51,328 bases of DNA from Nitratiruptor sp. GTDB taxonomy: Bacteria > Campylobacterota > Campylobacteria > Campylobacterales > Nitratiruptoraceae. The notes beneath the pieces are model-generated. The model had not been told where the DNA came from and did not search any database. It saw only the letters and a program-made list of their open reading frames with translations. Shown here piece after piece: positions 17,724 through 26,357 of this stretch; position 1 is the stretch's first letter, and each line of letters opens with the position of its first letter. Location of the stretch: positions 1-51,328 of the forward strand of contig WGBC01000085.1 of NCBI GenBank assembly GCA_015494535.1, given 5' to 3'. The position numbers were made by a program, and so were the translations under genes.

Positions 17724-19438
17724 AAAAAACAGCATGTCCATTGGATTGTTATGATGCGTGTAGCGTGGTATATGATGGCAAAAGCCTCAAAGGTGACAAG
17801 GAACACCCTTTTACGAGAGGGCATCTATGCTACAAACTTAATCACTATTTTGACTACGAGCAGCTAAAGAGTGCCAAATATCAAGGTCAAGAGATTAGTT
17901 TTGAGGAAGCTTTAGACATTTTGGAAGAGAAGATAAAAGAGTCCAAAGAGATCCTATTCTTTCGCGGCAGCGGTAACGTGGGCAAGATGCAAGCGGTAAG
18001 TGAGCTTTTCTTTGCTGCTATTGGTGCTACTCTAACAAGTGGGAGTCTTTGCGATGCGGCGGGGCAGCTTGGTATTGAAAAGGGTAGAGGAAAAAATCTA
18101 ATACTACCAATTGAGCAGATTGCAAAGAGTGAACTAGTAATTGTGTGGGGGCGCAATGTTGGCTACACCAATCATCATCTTTTGCCTTTTTTAGAGGGTA
18201 AAACTTTAGTAGTAATCGATCCTGTCAAAACAAACCTAGCCAAAAACGCCGCAATGCATTTGCAGATTACTCCAAGAAGCGATCTAGAGCTAGCCTGCAT
18301 GCTAGCGCGCTTTGTTTACATGCAAAACAGAGAAGATGAGAGTTTTATAGAGGAGTATACTGAAGATTACGATTTTTATGCAGATTTTATCAAAAGCTAT
18401 AGAATGGTTCCAACCACTGAGAAGATTGGGGTGGATCTATTGGATATTGCCACATTGGCAGAGCTGATGATGGATATGAAGACGGTGATTTTGGTGGGCA
18501 ACGGGGTGCAAAAGTATAGCCACGGGGCGGAAGTGCTAAGGGCAATTGATAGCTTGGCTGCGATGCTGGGACTTTTTGGCAAAGAGGGTTGTGGGGTGAG
18601 CTTTCTTGGCGACACTTCGCTATCTCTTGAGGATCCGTTCAAAGTGGAGGCAAAGAGGGTGCCAAAGCCTTTGGTAGATTTTGGAGAGTATGATTTGTGT
18701 TTCATCCAAGCCAGCAACCCGGCTGTCACGATGCCACGAAGTGCTAAGGTGATAGAGGGGCTAAAGAAGAGCTTTACGGTGGTTTTTGGGCTCTATGATG
18801 ACGAGACGGCGCAGCTAGCCGATTTGGTGATTCCAGCCAAGAACTTCTTGCAAAAAAATGATATTCGCTTTAGCTATGGTCATGAGTTCGTGGAGCTTAT
18901 GCCAAAACTAGAGGATAACGACAAAGCTTTGAGCGAGTATGAGTTTACCAAGATGATGATGGATCGTTTCGGTTTGGATGGAATAAAAAGCGAAGAGGAG
19001 TATATCCAGCACTTTACAAAGCAGCTTAAAAAAAGAGGGGATTACTATTTGCTTCCGAGCTTCGAGGAGAAACCTTACAGCGAGGGCTTCGAAGAGCCTT
19101 TTTGCTTTATCGACGAAGTGGAGGACGAGTTCGATGCTTTGCAAGATGGATATTTTCTTTTGACACCAAAAGCCAAAAACGCCATCAATTCGCAGTTCAA
19201 AAGGGATGAATTTCTGTATGTGCCGCTAAGTAGCGGGTTGCACGATGGGGATAGAGTAGTGGTATCTAATGAATATGGGCAGGTCGAGATGGAAGTTAGG
19301 CTACTTGCAGAGCTTAGAGATGATTGTGTTTTAGCTTATAGCGGATCTAAAATTAATTTCGTGACTCCTGATAAAAGTGATAATTGGGAAGAGAATGCCG
19401 TTTTTCAGGAAGTGAAAGTTATTATAAGGAAAGCGTAA
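17720..19438 (+). CDS. molybdopterin-dependent oxidoreductase (cytosolic, 4Fe-4S)
   Basis: A 572-residue DMSO-reductase-family catalytic subunit. The N-terminal cluster motif is CPLDCYDAC with the fourth Cys in RGHLC (about 36). FFRGSGNVGKMQ (about 80) and SGSLCDAAG (about 105) lie where the molybdenum ligand is expected; FVIVWG-like LVIVWGRNVGYT binds the guanine-dinucleotide cofactor. QASNPAVTMPRS and the beta-barrel C-terminus (LSSGLHDGDRVVVSN) complete the fold. There is no Tat signal, so it is cytosolic. It is shorter than formate dehydrogenase or nitrate reductase. The substrate is unknown. Start overlaps the fusion-protein stop by 4 bp. Confidence 0.82.
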   Translation: MKKTACPLDCYDACSVVYDGKSLKGDKEHPFTRGHLCYKLNHYFDYEQLKSAKYQGQEISFEEALDILEEKIKESKEILFFRGSGNVGKMQAVSELFFAAIGATLTSGSLCDAAGQLGIEKGRGKNLILPIEQIAKSELVIVWGRNVGYTNHHLLPFLEGKTLVVIDPVKTNLAKNAAMHLQITPRSDLELACMLARFVYMQNREDESFIEEYTEDYDFYADFIKSYRMVPTTEKIGVDLLDIATLAELMMDMKTVILVGNGVQKYSHGAEVLRAIDSLAAMLGLFGKEGCGVSFLGDTSLSLEDPFKVEAKRVPKPLVDFGEYDLCFIQASNPAVTMPRSAKVIEGLKKSFTVVFGLYDDETAQLADLVIPAKNFLQKNDIRFSYGHEFVELMPKLEDNDKALSEYEFTKMMMDRFGLDGIKSEEEYIQHFTKQLKKRGDYYLLPSFEEKPYSEGFEEPFCFIDEVEDEFDALQDGYFLLTPKAKNAINSQFKRDEFLYVPLSSGLHDGDRVVVSNEYGQVEMEVRLLAELRDDCVLAYSGSKINFVTPDKSDNWEENAVFQEVKVIIRKA

Positions 19439-20625
19439 TGGATCTAAAAGAGTTGGATTTGGAGTACGTACTGCATACCTATGCAAGAAATTATGTCAAT
19501 TTCAAATATGGCAAAAATGCAAGGCTTTATGATGAAGAGGGTAGAGAGTATATCGATTTTACAAGCGGTATCGGGGTTGTGAGCGTAGGGCATGGCAACG
19601 AGAGACTCTCTCATGCCATTTGCGATCAAGCTAAAAACATCATTCATATATCCAATCTCTATCTTATCGAGCCGCAAACCCTGCTTGCCAAGCGTTTGGT
19701 GGAGCTTAGTGGTTATGATATGCGCCTTTTCTTTGCCAATAGCGGTGCGGAGGCGAACGAGGGGGCAATTAAGATTGCCAGAAAATATGGGGAAGAGGAT
19801 GGAGAGGTGAAAAGATACAAAATTATCACCCTCAAACACTCCTTTCATGGGCGTACCATTACCGCGCTCAAAGCCACTGGCCAAGAGGCGATGCACACCT
19901 ATTTTGGCCCATTTCCCGATGGCTTTGTGTATGCCGAGAGCATTGATGAAATCGAAAAGCTCATAGACGATCATACCGTGGGAGTGATGATTGAGCTCAT
20001 TCAAGGAGAGGGTGGCATCGAGCCGCAAGATAAAAAGGCCGTGCAAAATTTGGCAAAGATACTAAAAGAAAGAGACATTTTGCTCATCGTGGATGAGGTG
20101 CAAACGGGGATCTATCGCACGGGCGAGCTTTTGGCCAGCAACCTTTATGAAATCGAGCCAGATATCGTCACGTTGGCAAAAGGCCTTGGTGGTGGCGTGC
20201 CAATTGGAGCAATTATGACTAGGCTCAAAGATATTTTTTCTCCAGGCGATCACGGCAGCACCTTTGGGGGAAACTATCTCAGCACAAGAGCAGCTCTTGA
20301 AGTGTTGGCAATTTTGGATGAGGATTTTCAAACTGGCGCACTGCAAGATCGCATTGATGCATTTAGTAAAGCTTTACAAGCTGTAGCTAAAGATTTTCCA
20401 GATCTTTTTAGTAAAGAGGTGGGTATTGGGCTTATGCGTGGACTTAGAGCAAAAAGTGCCGATTTGCAATCACAAATCATAACCAAAGCCTTTGAGCATG
20501 GGGTATTGGTGCTTAAAGCTGGGCGCAATACGGTGCGATTCCTGCCGCCTCTAACCATTACGCAAGAAGAGATTGATGCAGGATTTGCAAGACTAAGAGC
20601 GGCACTCAAGGAGATAGAGGCTTGA
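19438..20625 (+). CDS. argD: acetylornithine aminotransferase ArgD
   Basis: A 395-residue class-III PLP aminotransferase. Visible are the NSGAEANEGAIKIAR phosphate-binding segment (about 100-115), HSFHGRT (about 138), the cofactor Asp in IVDEVQTGIYRTG (about 218), and the Schiff-base Lys in TLAKGLGGGVPIGA (about 247). These and the short N-terminus fit ArgD (arginine synthesis, possibly also succinyl-diaminopimelate transamination) rather than BioA, which is a separate gene in this window. ATG 19438 shares one base with the preceding TAA. Confidence 0.92.
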   Translation: MDLKELDLEYVLHTYARNYVNFKYGKNARLYDEEGREYIDFTSGIGVVSVGHGNERLSHAICDQAKNIIHISNLYLIEPQTLLAKRLVELSGYDMRLFFANSGAEANEGAIKIARKYGEEDGEVKRYKIITLKHSFHGRTITALKATGQEAMHTYFGPFPDGFVYAESIDEIEKLIDDHTVGVMIELIQGEGGIEPQDKKAVQNLAKILKERDILLIVDEVQTGIYRTGELLASNLYEIEPDIVTLAKGLGGGVPIGAIMTRLKDIFSPGDHGSTFGGNYLSTRAALEVLAILDEDFQTGALQDRIDAFSKALQAVAKDFPDLFSKEVGIGLMRGLRAKSADLQSQIITKAFEHGVLVLKAGRNTVRFLPPLTITQEEIDAGFARLRAALKEIEA

Positions 20626-21797
20626 GGATTTCACTACTCTTTTTGCCTGTGATGCTGCTAGCTAATTCGCTGTTAAATTCCCTAAAACAAGAGGAGCTAT
20701 CTTTAGAAAAAAAGGCAGCAATTAATCAAGCAAAGCAACTAAGAGATAGCTGGATAATGCCAATAAGACTCAGCTATCTTTATCAAAAGGGCAACCAATT
20801 TCCAAATCAAGAGCTCAAAAATTTCAGCGTCACAATTGATCAGCCAATCTTTAAAAGTGGAGGCATTTGGGCAGCTATAAAGTATGCGAACGCTAAGAAG
20901 ATAGCCTCTTTGTATGGAGTGGAGCTTAAAAGAAATCAGCTAATAGCCTTAGTTATTGAGTTAGTCTATAAGCGCAAGCGCTTAATCTTGCAAGAACAGA
21001 AACAAAAGCTTCTCATAAAAAACGCCCAAATCAACGTAGAAGTCAAGAAAGATGCCTATTTGCACGGACTGCTTGATAGTACCTTTTTGGACAACGCCAT
21101 TTTGCAAAAAAACAGCGCCGAGCTTGCTTTGTTGGATCTCAAGCAGCAGCGAGTAAGTCTTCAAAAAAATTTGCGAGATCTCAGCGATATAAATTTTGAA
21201 GTAAAGCTGCCCAGGTTTTCTTTGCGAAAAAGAGAGGATTTTTTGCAAAGAAACATCAATATCTTGCAGCAAAGAGAACAAAAAATGGCCGCCAAATACA
21301 ACAGCTTCATGCAAGTGGCACGATATATGCCATCCCTGTCACTTATTGCGAACTACAACTATCAGTCCATGCGAGGCAGTCTCTATTTTCCAGATTACAA
21401 CTACCAGGATAGCTACTATACTTATGGATTGCGTTTTAAATTTGATTTTTTGGATATAAATGCTTATAAAGTGATCGAAGCGGCAAAGATCGAGAAGCTG
21501 CAGGCTGCAAACAGGCTCTTGCAAACGAAACGCCAAGAGAACAACCTCTATCAAAAAATCCTCGATCAACTCCAAATTCTGGATAAGAAGATTGCACTCA
21601 CCAAAGAGGACAAAGAGCTCTATCGCAATCTTCTCAAGCAAACCGAAGAACTCTATAAAGCTGGAGAGAAGACCAGATATGATGTGCAAACGCTGCAAAA
21701 TTCGCTGCGTATGAAGGATATTGAGTTGCAAATATACGATATTGATAAACAGCTTTTGCTGCTAGAACTCTATAAAGAGATGCACGATGCGTTTTAG
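20622..21797 (+). CDS. TolC-family outer-membrane efflux protein
   Basis: A 391-residue protein starting at TTG 20622, inside TTGA of the argD stop, with AAGGAG 8 nt upstream. A signal peptide (MRISLLFLPVMLLANS) is followed by two long helical repeats rich in Lys, Leu and Gln (about 90-185 and 285-390). Between them lies an aromatic stretch (NYNYQSMRGSLYFPDYNYQ) typical of the membrane beta strands. It is probably a trimeric export duct partnering the membrane-fusion protein at 16941. No transporter is present locally. Confidence 0.82.
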   Translation: MRISLLFLPVMLLANSLLNSLKQEELSLEKKAAINQAKQLRDSWIMPIRLSYLYQKGNQFPNQELKNFSVTIDQPIFKSGGIWAAIKYANAKKIASLYGVELKRNQLIALVIELVYKRKRLILQEQKQKLLIKNAQINVEVKKDAYLHGLLDSTFLDNAILQKNSAELALLDLKQQRVSLQKNLRDLSDINFEVKLPRFSLRKREDFLQRNINILQQREQKMAAKYNSFMQVARYMPSLSLIANYNYQSMRGSLYFPDYNYQDSYYTYGLRFKFDFLDINAYKVIEAAKIEKLQAANRLLQTKRQENNLYQKILDQLQILDKKIALTKEDKELYRNLLKQTEELYKAGEKTRYDVQTLQNSLRMKDIELQIYDIDKQLLLLELYKEMHDAF

Positions 21798-22776
21798 TGA
21801 GTTTTTCAACGAATGGCTCTATGGCAAAGGTGGCTACTATGCTTCTTTCAAGCAAATAGGAAAAGCTGGCGACTTTTTTACCGCGGTCTCCGTCTCTCCA
21901 CTCTTTGGCGGGGCTATCGCCAACTATATCTATAGAAATATCCGATCAGGCCAACTGAGCCGTGATGCAAAGATAGTAGAAATCGGCGCGCACCAAGGCT
22001 ATCTTCTAGCCGATATCGTACAGTTTCTCTATACGTTTGAACCAAAACTGATAGAGAGCCTCAGTTTTGCCATCGTCGAGCCCTTTGAGCATCTTCGAAA
22101 GGCGCAAAGAGACTATTTCGCCAAAAGTTTTGGGGATGCAATCAAGCTTGAGCACTACAAGTCACTCGATGAGATGCGAGCCAAAGAGGCTTTCGTGTTG
22201 GCAAACGAGATATTTGACGCTTTTGCTTGCGAGCTTTTCTACAAAGGCAAGATGGCCTATGTGAAAGATTTCGAGATCGTTTGGCAAGAAGCGGATGAGA
22301 AGGTTTTGGAAGTTACAAGGAAGTATGGCTTTGAAAAAGGGGAAGTTGCGGTAGGGTATGAGGAGTTTGCGGCCTCCATGGATAGAGCCTTCGATAAATG
22401 CGAGTTTGTCACTTTTGATTATGGTGAGGAGTATGCAAGGAATGAGTTTTCTTTACGAATCTACACCAAGCACCAAGTCTATCCATTTTTCGACGAAGAG
22501 GTGGATTTAAAAGAGCTTTTCAAAAAAAGCGATCTTACCTACGACGTGCATTTTGGTCATCTCATCGATGCGTTTGCAGCGAGCGGTATAAGCAAAAAAG
22601 CCTACAAAACCCAAGCGAGCGCACTCATCGACTTTGGAATAATGGAGCTTTTGGAAAAGATTTTGCAGACGAAAGGGTATGATCTCTATTGGCAGCAGAT
22701 GCAAAAAATCAAAGTTCTCATAGCTCCCAATCAAATGGGAGAGCGATTTAAAATGGTAAGTTTTATCAAAGAATAA
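21787..22776 (+). CDS. SAM-dependent methyltransferase of the MidA/NDUFAF7 (DUF185) family
   Basis: The 329-residue protein starts MRFSEFFNEWLYGKGGYYAS and contains the family's KAGDFFTAVSVSPLFGGAIA segment (about 25-45), the SAM-binding motif VEIGAHQGYLLADI (about 62), and SFAIVEP (about 95). LANEIFDAFACELF (about 140) corresponds to the conserved substrate-contact region. Eukaryotic NDUFAF7 methylates an arginine of the complex I subunit NDUFS2; the bacterial role is not established. It overlaps the TolC-like gene by 11 bp and ends the operon. Confidence 0.85.
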   Translation: MRFSEFFNEWLYGKGGYYASFKQIGKAGDFFTAVSVSPLFGGAIANYIYRNIRSGQLSRDAKIVEIGAHQGYLLADIVQFLYTFEPKLIESLSFAIVEPFEHLRKAQRDYFAKSFGDAIKLEHYKSLDEMRAKEAFVLANEIFDAFACELFYKGKMAYVKDFEIVWQEADEKVLEVTRKYGFEKGEVAVGYEEFAASMDRAFDKCEFVTFDYGEEYARNEFSLRIYTKHQVYPFFDEEVDLKELFKKSDLTYDVHFGHLIDAFAASGISKKAYKTQASALIDFGIMELLEKILQTKGYDLYWQQMQKIKVLIAPNQMGERFKMVSFIKE

Positions 22777-22784
22777 TTTTTTGC

Positions 22785-22790
22785 TATAAT
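22785..22790 (+). promoter_or_regulatory. extended -10 box for the ankyrin-repeat gene
   Basis: TGCTATAAT, an extended -10 form, lies 18 bp before ATG 22809, with AAGGAG at 22798-22803 in between. Confidence 0.6.
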
Positions 22791-22808
22791 GCTTCCAAAG
22801 GAGCTGGT

Positions 22809-23396
22809 ATGAGAAAGATTATTTTAGCGATGCTGCTACTCTCATCATTGATGGCGGATAGTATCAATGGTTGGACGAAACTGCACGAGGCTATCTATAA
22901 AGGGGATCTCAAAAAAGTCAAAAAGCTCGTGGAAGCTGGCGCGGACATAGATAAATGCACGAAAGCTGGAATCACCCCCCTTATCATGGCCGTGAAGATG
23001 AGAAATTTGGAGATAGTTCGCTATTTGATAGAACATGGGGCGGATGTGGATGAGGAGGACAATAATGGCATGAGCCCCTTGCACTATGCGGTGGGACAAA
23101 GACGAGTCAAAATCGTCAAATTTCTACTTTCACACGATGCCGACATAAATGCCAAGAACCGTTACGGCATTACCCCTTTGCATCAAGCTGCTTATATGGG
23201 GGATGTAAAACTAATAGATTTGCTGCTCAAACTCGGAGCGGATGCGAATATTAAAAACAATTTAGGGATGAATCCTTGCCAGCTTGCTTACGCAAAACAT
23301 AGATTTTTGGTGGCAAAATATCTCAGTAGCTTTACAAAAGGAGAGTGTGTTGTTGGTGACGATCAATGGGGAACGAAAAGAGATAGTGCCAAATAG
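22809..23396 (+). CDS. exported ankyrin-repeat protein
   Basis: A signal peptide (RKIILAMLLLSSLMADS) precedes about four ankyrin repeats. The repeats can be recognised by WTKLHEAIYKGDLKKVKKL, GITPLIMAVKMRNLEIV, GMSPLHYAVGQRRVKIV and GITPLHQAAYMGDVKLID, at roughly 33-residue spacing. The C-terminal tail carries one Cys and overlaps the ThiS-like gene by 47 bp. It probably mediates periplasmic protein-protein contacts; the partner is unknown. Confidence 0.88.
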   Translation: MRKIILAMLLLSSLMADSINGWTKLHEAIYKGDLKKVKKLVEAGADIDKCTKAGITPLIMAVKMRNLEIVRYLIEHGADVDEEDNNGMSPLHYAVGQRRVKIVKFLLSHDADINAKNRYGITPLHQAAYMGDVKLIDLLLKLGADANIKNNLGMNPCQLAYAKHRFLVAKYLSSFTKGECVVGDDQWGTKRDSAK

Positions 23397-23550
23397 TACC
23401 ATCAAGGATATTTTGCGCCAAATCGGCATAGAAGAGAAGGTGATGGCGGTGGCCGTGAACATGCAGATAGTCAAAAAGGAGCAGTGGGACAGTTTTCGCC
23501 CAAAAGAGGGTGATAAGATCGAGTTTTTAGGATTTACCGGCGGGGGCTGA
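23350..23550 (+). CDS. thiS: ThiS/MoaD-like sulfur-carrier protein
   Basis: A ubiquitin-fold protein of about 66 residues beginning VTINGERKEI and ending FLGFTGGG; the C-terminal Gly-Gly is the site of adenylation and thiocarboxylation in ThiS and MoaD. The start is uncertain: TTG 23350 has AGGAG 6 nt upstream, GTG 23347 and TTG 23353 are alternatives. All of them lie inside the ankyrin gene, so translation is probably coupled. The tail overlaps acpS by 24 bp. No thiG, thiF or moaE is next to it. Confidence 0.72.
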   Translation: MLVTINGERKEIVPNSTIKDILRQIGIEEKVMAVAVNMQIVKKEQWDSFRPKEGDKIEFLGFTGGG

Positions 23551-23892
23551 TCGCATTATGACAGCCACGGCGATGGCATAATCTTTTTCGTGGGTGATGG
23601 AGAGGGCTTTTTGGGTGACGTCAAAGGCTCGCTCCTTTTCTTCACTTAGGCGAAAGTGTGGGGCGCCATCGATTTTGTAGATAGTGATGTCTTTGAAACT
23701 CAGTTGCTTGCCGATGCCAGTTTGCAGCGCTTTTGCGATGGCTTCTTTGGCTGCCCAGTAGCCGGCAATAGATTGGACCGACTTGGCTTCATTTATTTCG
23801 CTCTCATGTAAGAATCTTTGCAAAGCTTTCTGGCCAAATCTATCAATCATTGCTTGAATACGATCGATTCTTACCATGTCGATACCAATCAT
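23527..23892 (-). CDS. acpS: holo-[acyl-carrier-protein] synthase AcpS
   Basis: AcpS transfers 4'-phosphopantetheine from CoA to apo-ACP. The 121-residue protein has the metal-binding Asp in MIGIDMVRIDRI (about 5-10) and the WAAKEAIAKALQTG motif with catalytic Glu/Lys (about 45-58). It ends with SITHEKDYAIAVAVI, the typical last strand. Length and start (ATG 23892 with AAGG upstream) are normal. Confidence 0.95.
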   Translation of the reverse strand: MIGIDMVRIDRIQAMIDRFGQKALQRFLHESEINEAKSVQSIAGYWAAKEAIAKALQTGIGKQLSFKDITIYKIDGAPHFRLSEEKERAFDVTQKALSITHEKDYAIAVAVIMRSAPAGKS

Positions 23893-23921
23893 CGGCTACC
23901 TTTATGTTAAAATATCATCAA

Positions 23922-23927
23922 ATTATA
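23922..23927 (-). promoter_or_regulatory. -10 box for acpS
   Basis: The minus strand reads TATAAT 30 bp before the acpS ATG, in the 47-bp gap shared with mlaE. Confidence 0.45.
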
Positions 23928-23939
23928 GCAAGGTTTGTG

Positions 23940-24731
23940 ATGGAGAGGTTTCTTTACTTCTTGGGGTTGCCCGTTGTGCGGTTTTTTAGGATGCTTGAGA
24001 GCTTCGGTGCGTTCGTGATTTTTCAAGCAAAACTGCTGCCGCTTTTCTTCAAGCCTCCCTATCGCTTCAAAGAGACGCTACAGCAAATCGAAATAATTGG
24101 CGTTGGATCCTTTTTCGTCATAGCCTTGACTGCAATATTCACAGGACTCGTCGAAGCGATTCAGCTCTATCACGGCTTTCACAAGTTCGGTGCTGAGAGC
24201 TTCATGGGCTATACAATATTCGTCTCTATCTCCAAAGAGCTTGGCCCTGTTTTTGGGGCATTGATGCTGGTATCGCGCGCCATAAGTGCGATGACGGCAG
24301 AGCTTGGCACCATGCGAGTGACTGAGCAGATTGATGCTATTGATACTTTGGCGGTGGATAGCAAGAAGTACCTGCTCATTCCTCGTATCATCGCTTCGAC
24401 CATTTCTACCCCGATTTTGGTGATAATCTTTGTCTTTTTGGGTAATATCGCTGCCTATCTCATCTCCACCTATGCCTTGGGTGTCAATCCCACGGAATAC
24501 AAAAATACCATCACTACCTATTTGGAGTTTAGCGACATAGGCACGGGGCTTATTAAAGCAGCCGTGTTTGGGTATCTGATCAGCATCATAGGGACATATA
24601 TCGGTTATTTTACGAGAGGAGGGGCGAGAGGCGTGGGACTTTCTACCACCAAAGCGGTGGTATACGCGGCGATGACAGTGTTTGCGGCAAACTACTTTCT
24701 ATCTTCTTTGTTCCTGTTTCTTGACTGGTAG
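23940..24731 (+). CDS. mlaE: MlaE-family lipid-transport permease
   Basis: A 263-residue membrane permease with about five hydrophobic segments. It has the MlaE signatures FTGLVEAIQLYHGF, SISKELGPVFGALMLVSRAISAMTAELGTM (about 95-125) and EQIDAIDTLAVD (about 130-142), followed by GVGLSTTKAVV near the C-terminus. MlaE works with the ATPase MlaF and the MCE protein MlaD to move phospholipids between inner and outer membranes. The likely ATPase gene is at 45.8 kb, not adjacent. ATG 23940 fits the conserved N-terminus; an upstream frame from 23850 would cross the acpS start. Confidence 0.92.
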   Translation: MERFLYFLGLPVVRFFRMLESFGAFVIFQAKLLPLFFKPPYRFKETLQQIEIIGVGSFFVIALTAIFTGLVEAIQLYHGFHKFGAESFMGYTIFVSISKELGPVFGALMLVSRAISAMTAELGTMRVTEQIDAIDTLAVDSKKYLLIPRIIASTISTPILVIIFVFLGNIAAYLISTYALGVNPTEYKNTITTYLEFSDIGTGLIKAAVFGYLISIIGTYIGYFTRGGARGVGLSTTKAVVYAAMTVFAANYFLSSLFLFLDW

Positions 24732-24733
24732 TC

Positions 24734-25003
24734 TCAGTCGCACTTTTCGATGCCAAGTTCATGCAGCAGCTCTTCGAAGAAGGGTCCCGCTTTTTTGTCG
24801 TAATCGTCATGAAACTCTATTACATATTCTCCGGTCTCTATTGTTTTTGGTTCTACGGTGATTTGTGGAGAGATATGGTGTTTGACGATTAAGTCGTTGA
24901 CAAGATTGCATATCTTTTTTTTCTCATCGACACTCTCATAATCCAATTCCAAGCGAGCATAACGCTCTTCCATACTCACATGTGCTTTGCATTTATTTGC
25001 CAT
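24734..25003 (-). CDS. small conserved-looking hypothetical protein (89 aa)
   Basis: I do not recognise this protein. It is acidic, soluble and alpha/beta in pattern, with three Cys (near residues 4, 32 and 88). ATG 25003 has AAGGAG 5 nt upstream, a textbook spacing, and the gene sits 10 bp after the radA stop on the same strand. It is therefore the last gene of the lipoprotein-ftsY-radA unit and converges with mlaE. Confidence 0.6.
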   Translation of the reverse strand: MANKCKAHVSMEERYARLELDYESVDEKKKICNLVNDLIVKHHISPQITVEPKTIETGEYVIEFHDDYDKKAGPFFEELLHELGIEKCD

Positions 25004-25013
25004 GTTCACTCCT

Positions 25014-26357
25014 TTACATCCACTCTACAATTTTCTCTACACTATCGACAATGTAGTTCTTGATTGGTTGCTTCTCTATAGGGTTGGAGGGGATTATCGC
25101 TTTGGTGAAGCCTTGCGAAGCTGCTTCTTTGAGCCTATTATCAAGCATGATAACGTCACGAATTTCACCAGTAAGCCCCACTTCCCCCAAAAAAATGGTC
25201 TCTTCGCTGATAGCGCGATTGCGAAAACTGCTAAGAATCGCTGCTATTATAGCAAGATCTGCTGCCGTTTCGCTAATTTTAATGCCGCCAGCGATATTTA
25301 TAAAGACATCGTATTGGTTGAAGGGAAGCTCTAGTTTTTTCTCTAAAAGCGCCAAAAGCATCGTGAGCCTGTTGGCATCAAAGCCCGTGGCGCTCCTTTT
25401 TGGCGTGGGATAGCCAGATTCTGCTACGAGCGCTTGCACCTCCAAAATCAAAGGCCTGCTTCCCTCCATCACCACCGTTGCGGCTGAGCCAACAGTAGCG
25501 CTCTTTCTATGGAAAAACCTTTTGGCGATATTTTTGGCACTCACCAGCCCCTCTTTCGTCATCTCAAAAATCCCAATTTCACTAATGCTGCCAAATCTAT
25601 TTTTGAAGCTTCTTAGAATCCTTAACTCTTTTGCGCCATCTCCTTCGAAATAGAGGACGGTATCCACCATGTGCTCAAGCACTCTCGGCCCTGCAATGGA
25701 TCCCTCTTTCGTGATGTGACCGATGATGAAGATGGGAAGTCTTTTTTCTTTGGCTACGCGCATAAGCTCGAAGGTTACGGCTCTCACTTGCGAGACGCTG
25801 CCAGGGGCAGAGGTTATCTCTTGGGAGTAGATGGTCTGGATAGAATCGATGACCAGCAGATCGAAATGCTCTTTACTAATTGCTGCCAAGATATTTTCCA
25901 AGACTAGCTCGCTCATCAAAAAGAGGTTTGGATGGTTTGCGCAAATCCTATTGGCTCGCATCTTGATTTGCGAGGTAGACTCTTCCGCACTTACATAAAG
26001 AACCCTTTTTCCATCCTGTGCCAGATTGGCGCACACCTTCAAAAGCAGCGTCGATTTGCCAACGCCAGGACTTCCACCTACCAAAATGAGCGAGCCATGC
26101 ACTATTCCTCCACCCAGGACCAAATCGAGCTCCTCCATGTGGGTAGGTAGGCGTTCAACCCTCTCTTCGCTCACTTCAGTGATAGGGACGATGGTGGCAT
26201 TAGGTTGTGCGTTGGAGCTAGTTTTGAGGATTTGGATCTCTTTTTCGCTAAGCTCAATAAAGCTGTCCCAAGCCCCACAATTGACGCATTTGCCCATCCA
26301 TTTGCTGCTTTTGTAGCCGCAGGCTTGGCACTCAAAGAGAGTTTTTTTCTTTGCCAT
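25014..26357 (-). CDS. radA: DNA repair protein RadA (Sms)
   Basis: RadA is a branch-migration ATPase in recombinational repair. The 447-residue protein has an N-terminal zinc finger (FECQACGY ... GKCVNCGAW), a RecA-like core with Walker A GGSPGVGKS (about 95), Walker B LLVIDSIQT (about 165), the RadA-specific KNRFG motif (about 250), and a C-terminal Lon-protease-like domain (about 290-447). ATG 26357 follows GGGGAG closely. The stop of the preceding small membrane protein gene overlaps the start. Confidence 0.96.
   Translation of the reverse strand: MAKKKTLFECQACGYKSSKWMGKCVNCGAWDSFIELSEKEIQILKTSSNAQPNATIVPITEVSEERVERLPTHMEELDLVLGGGIVHGSLILVGGSPGVGKSTLLLKVCANLAQDGKRVLYVSAEESTSQIKMRANRICANHPNLFLMSELVLENILAAISKEHFDLLVIDSIQTIYSQEITSAPGSVSQVRAVTFELMRVAKEKRLPIFIIGHITKEGSIAGPRVLEHMVDTVLYFEGDGAKELRILRSFKNRFGSISEIGIFEMTKEGLVSAKNIAKRFFHRKSATVGSAATVVMEGSRPLILEVQALVAESGYPTPKRSATGFDANRLTMLLALLEKKLELPFNQYDVFINIAGGIKISETAADLAIIAAILSSFRNRAISEETIFLGEVGLTGEIRDVIMLDNRLKEAASQGFTKAIIPSNPIEKQPIKNYIVDSVEKIVEWM

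Noticed and set aside
24987-25334. Open frame of 115 codons on the plus strand at the radA 3' end
   Set aside because: It runs against radA and the 89-aa gene, both well supported; composition is shadow-like.
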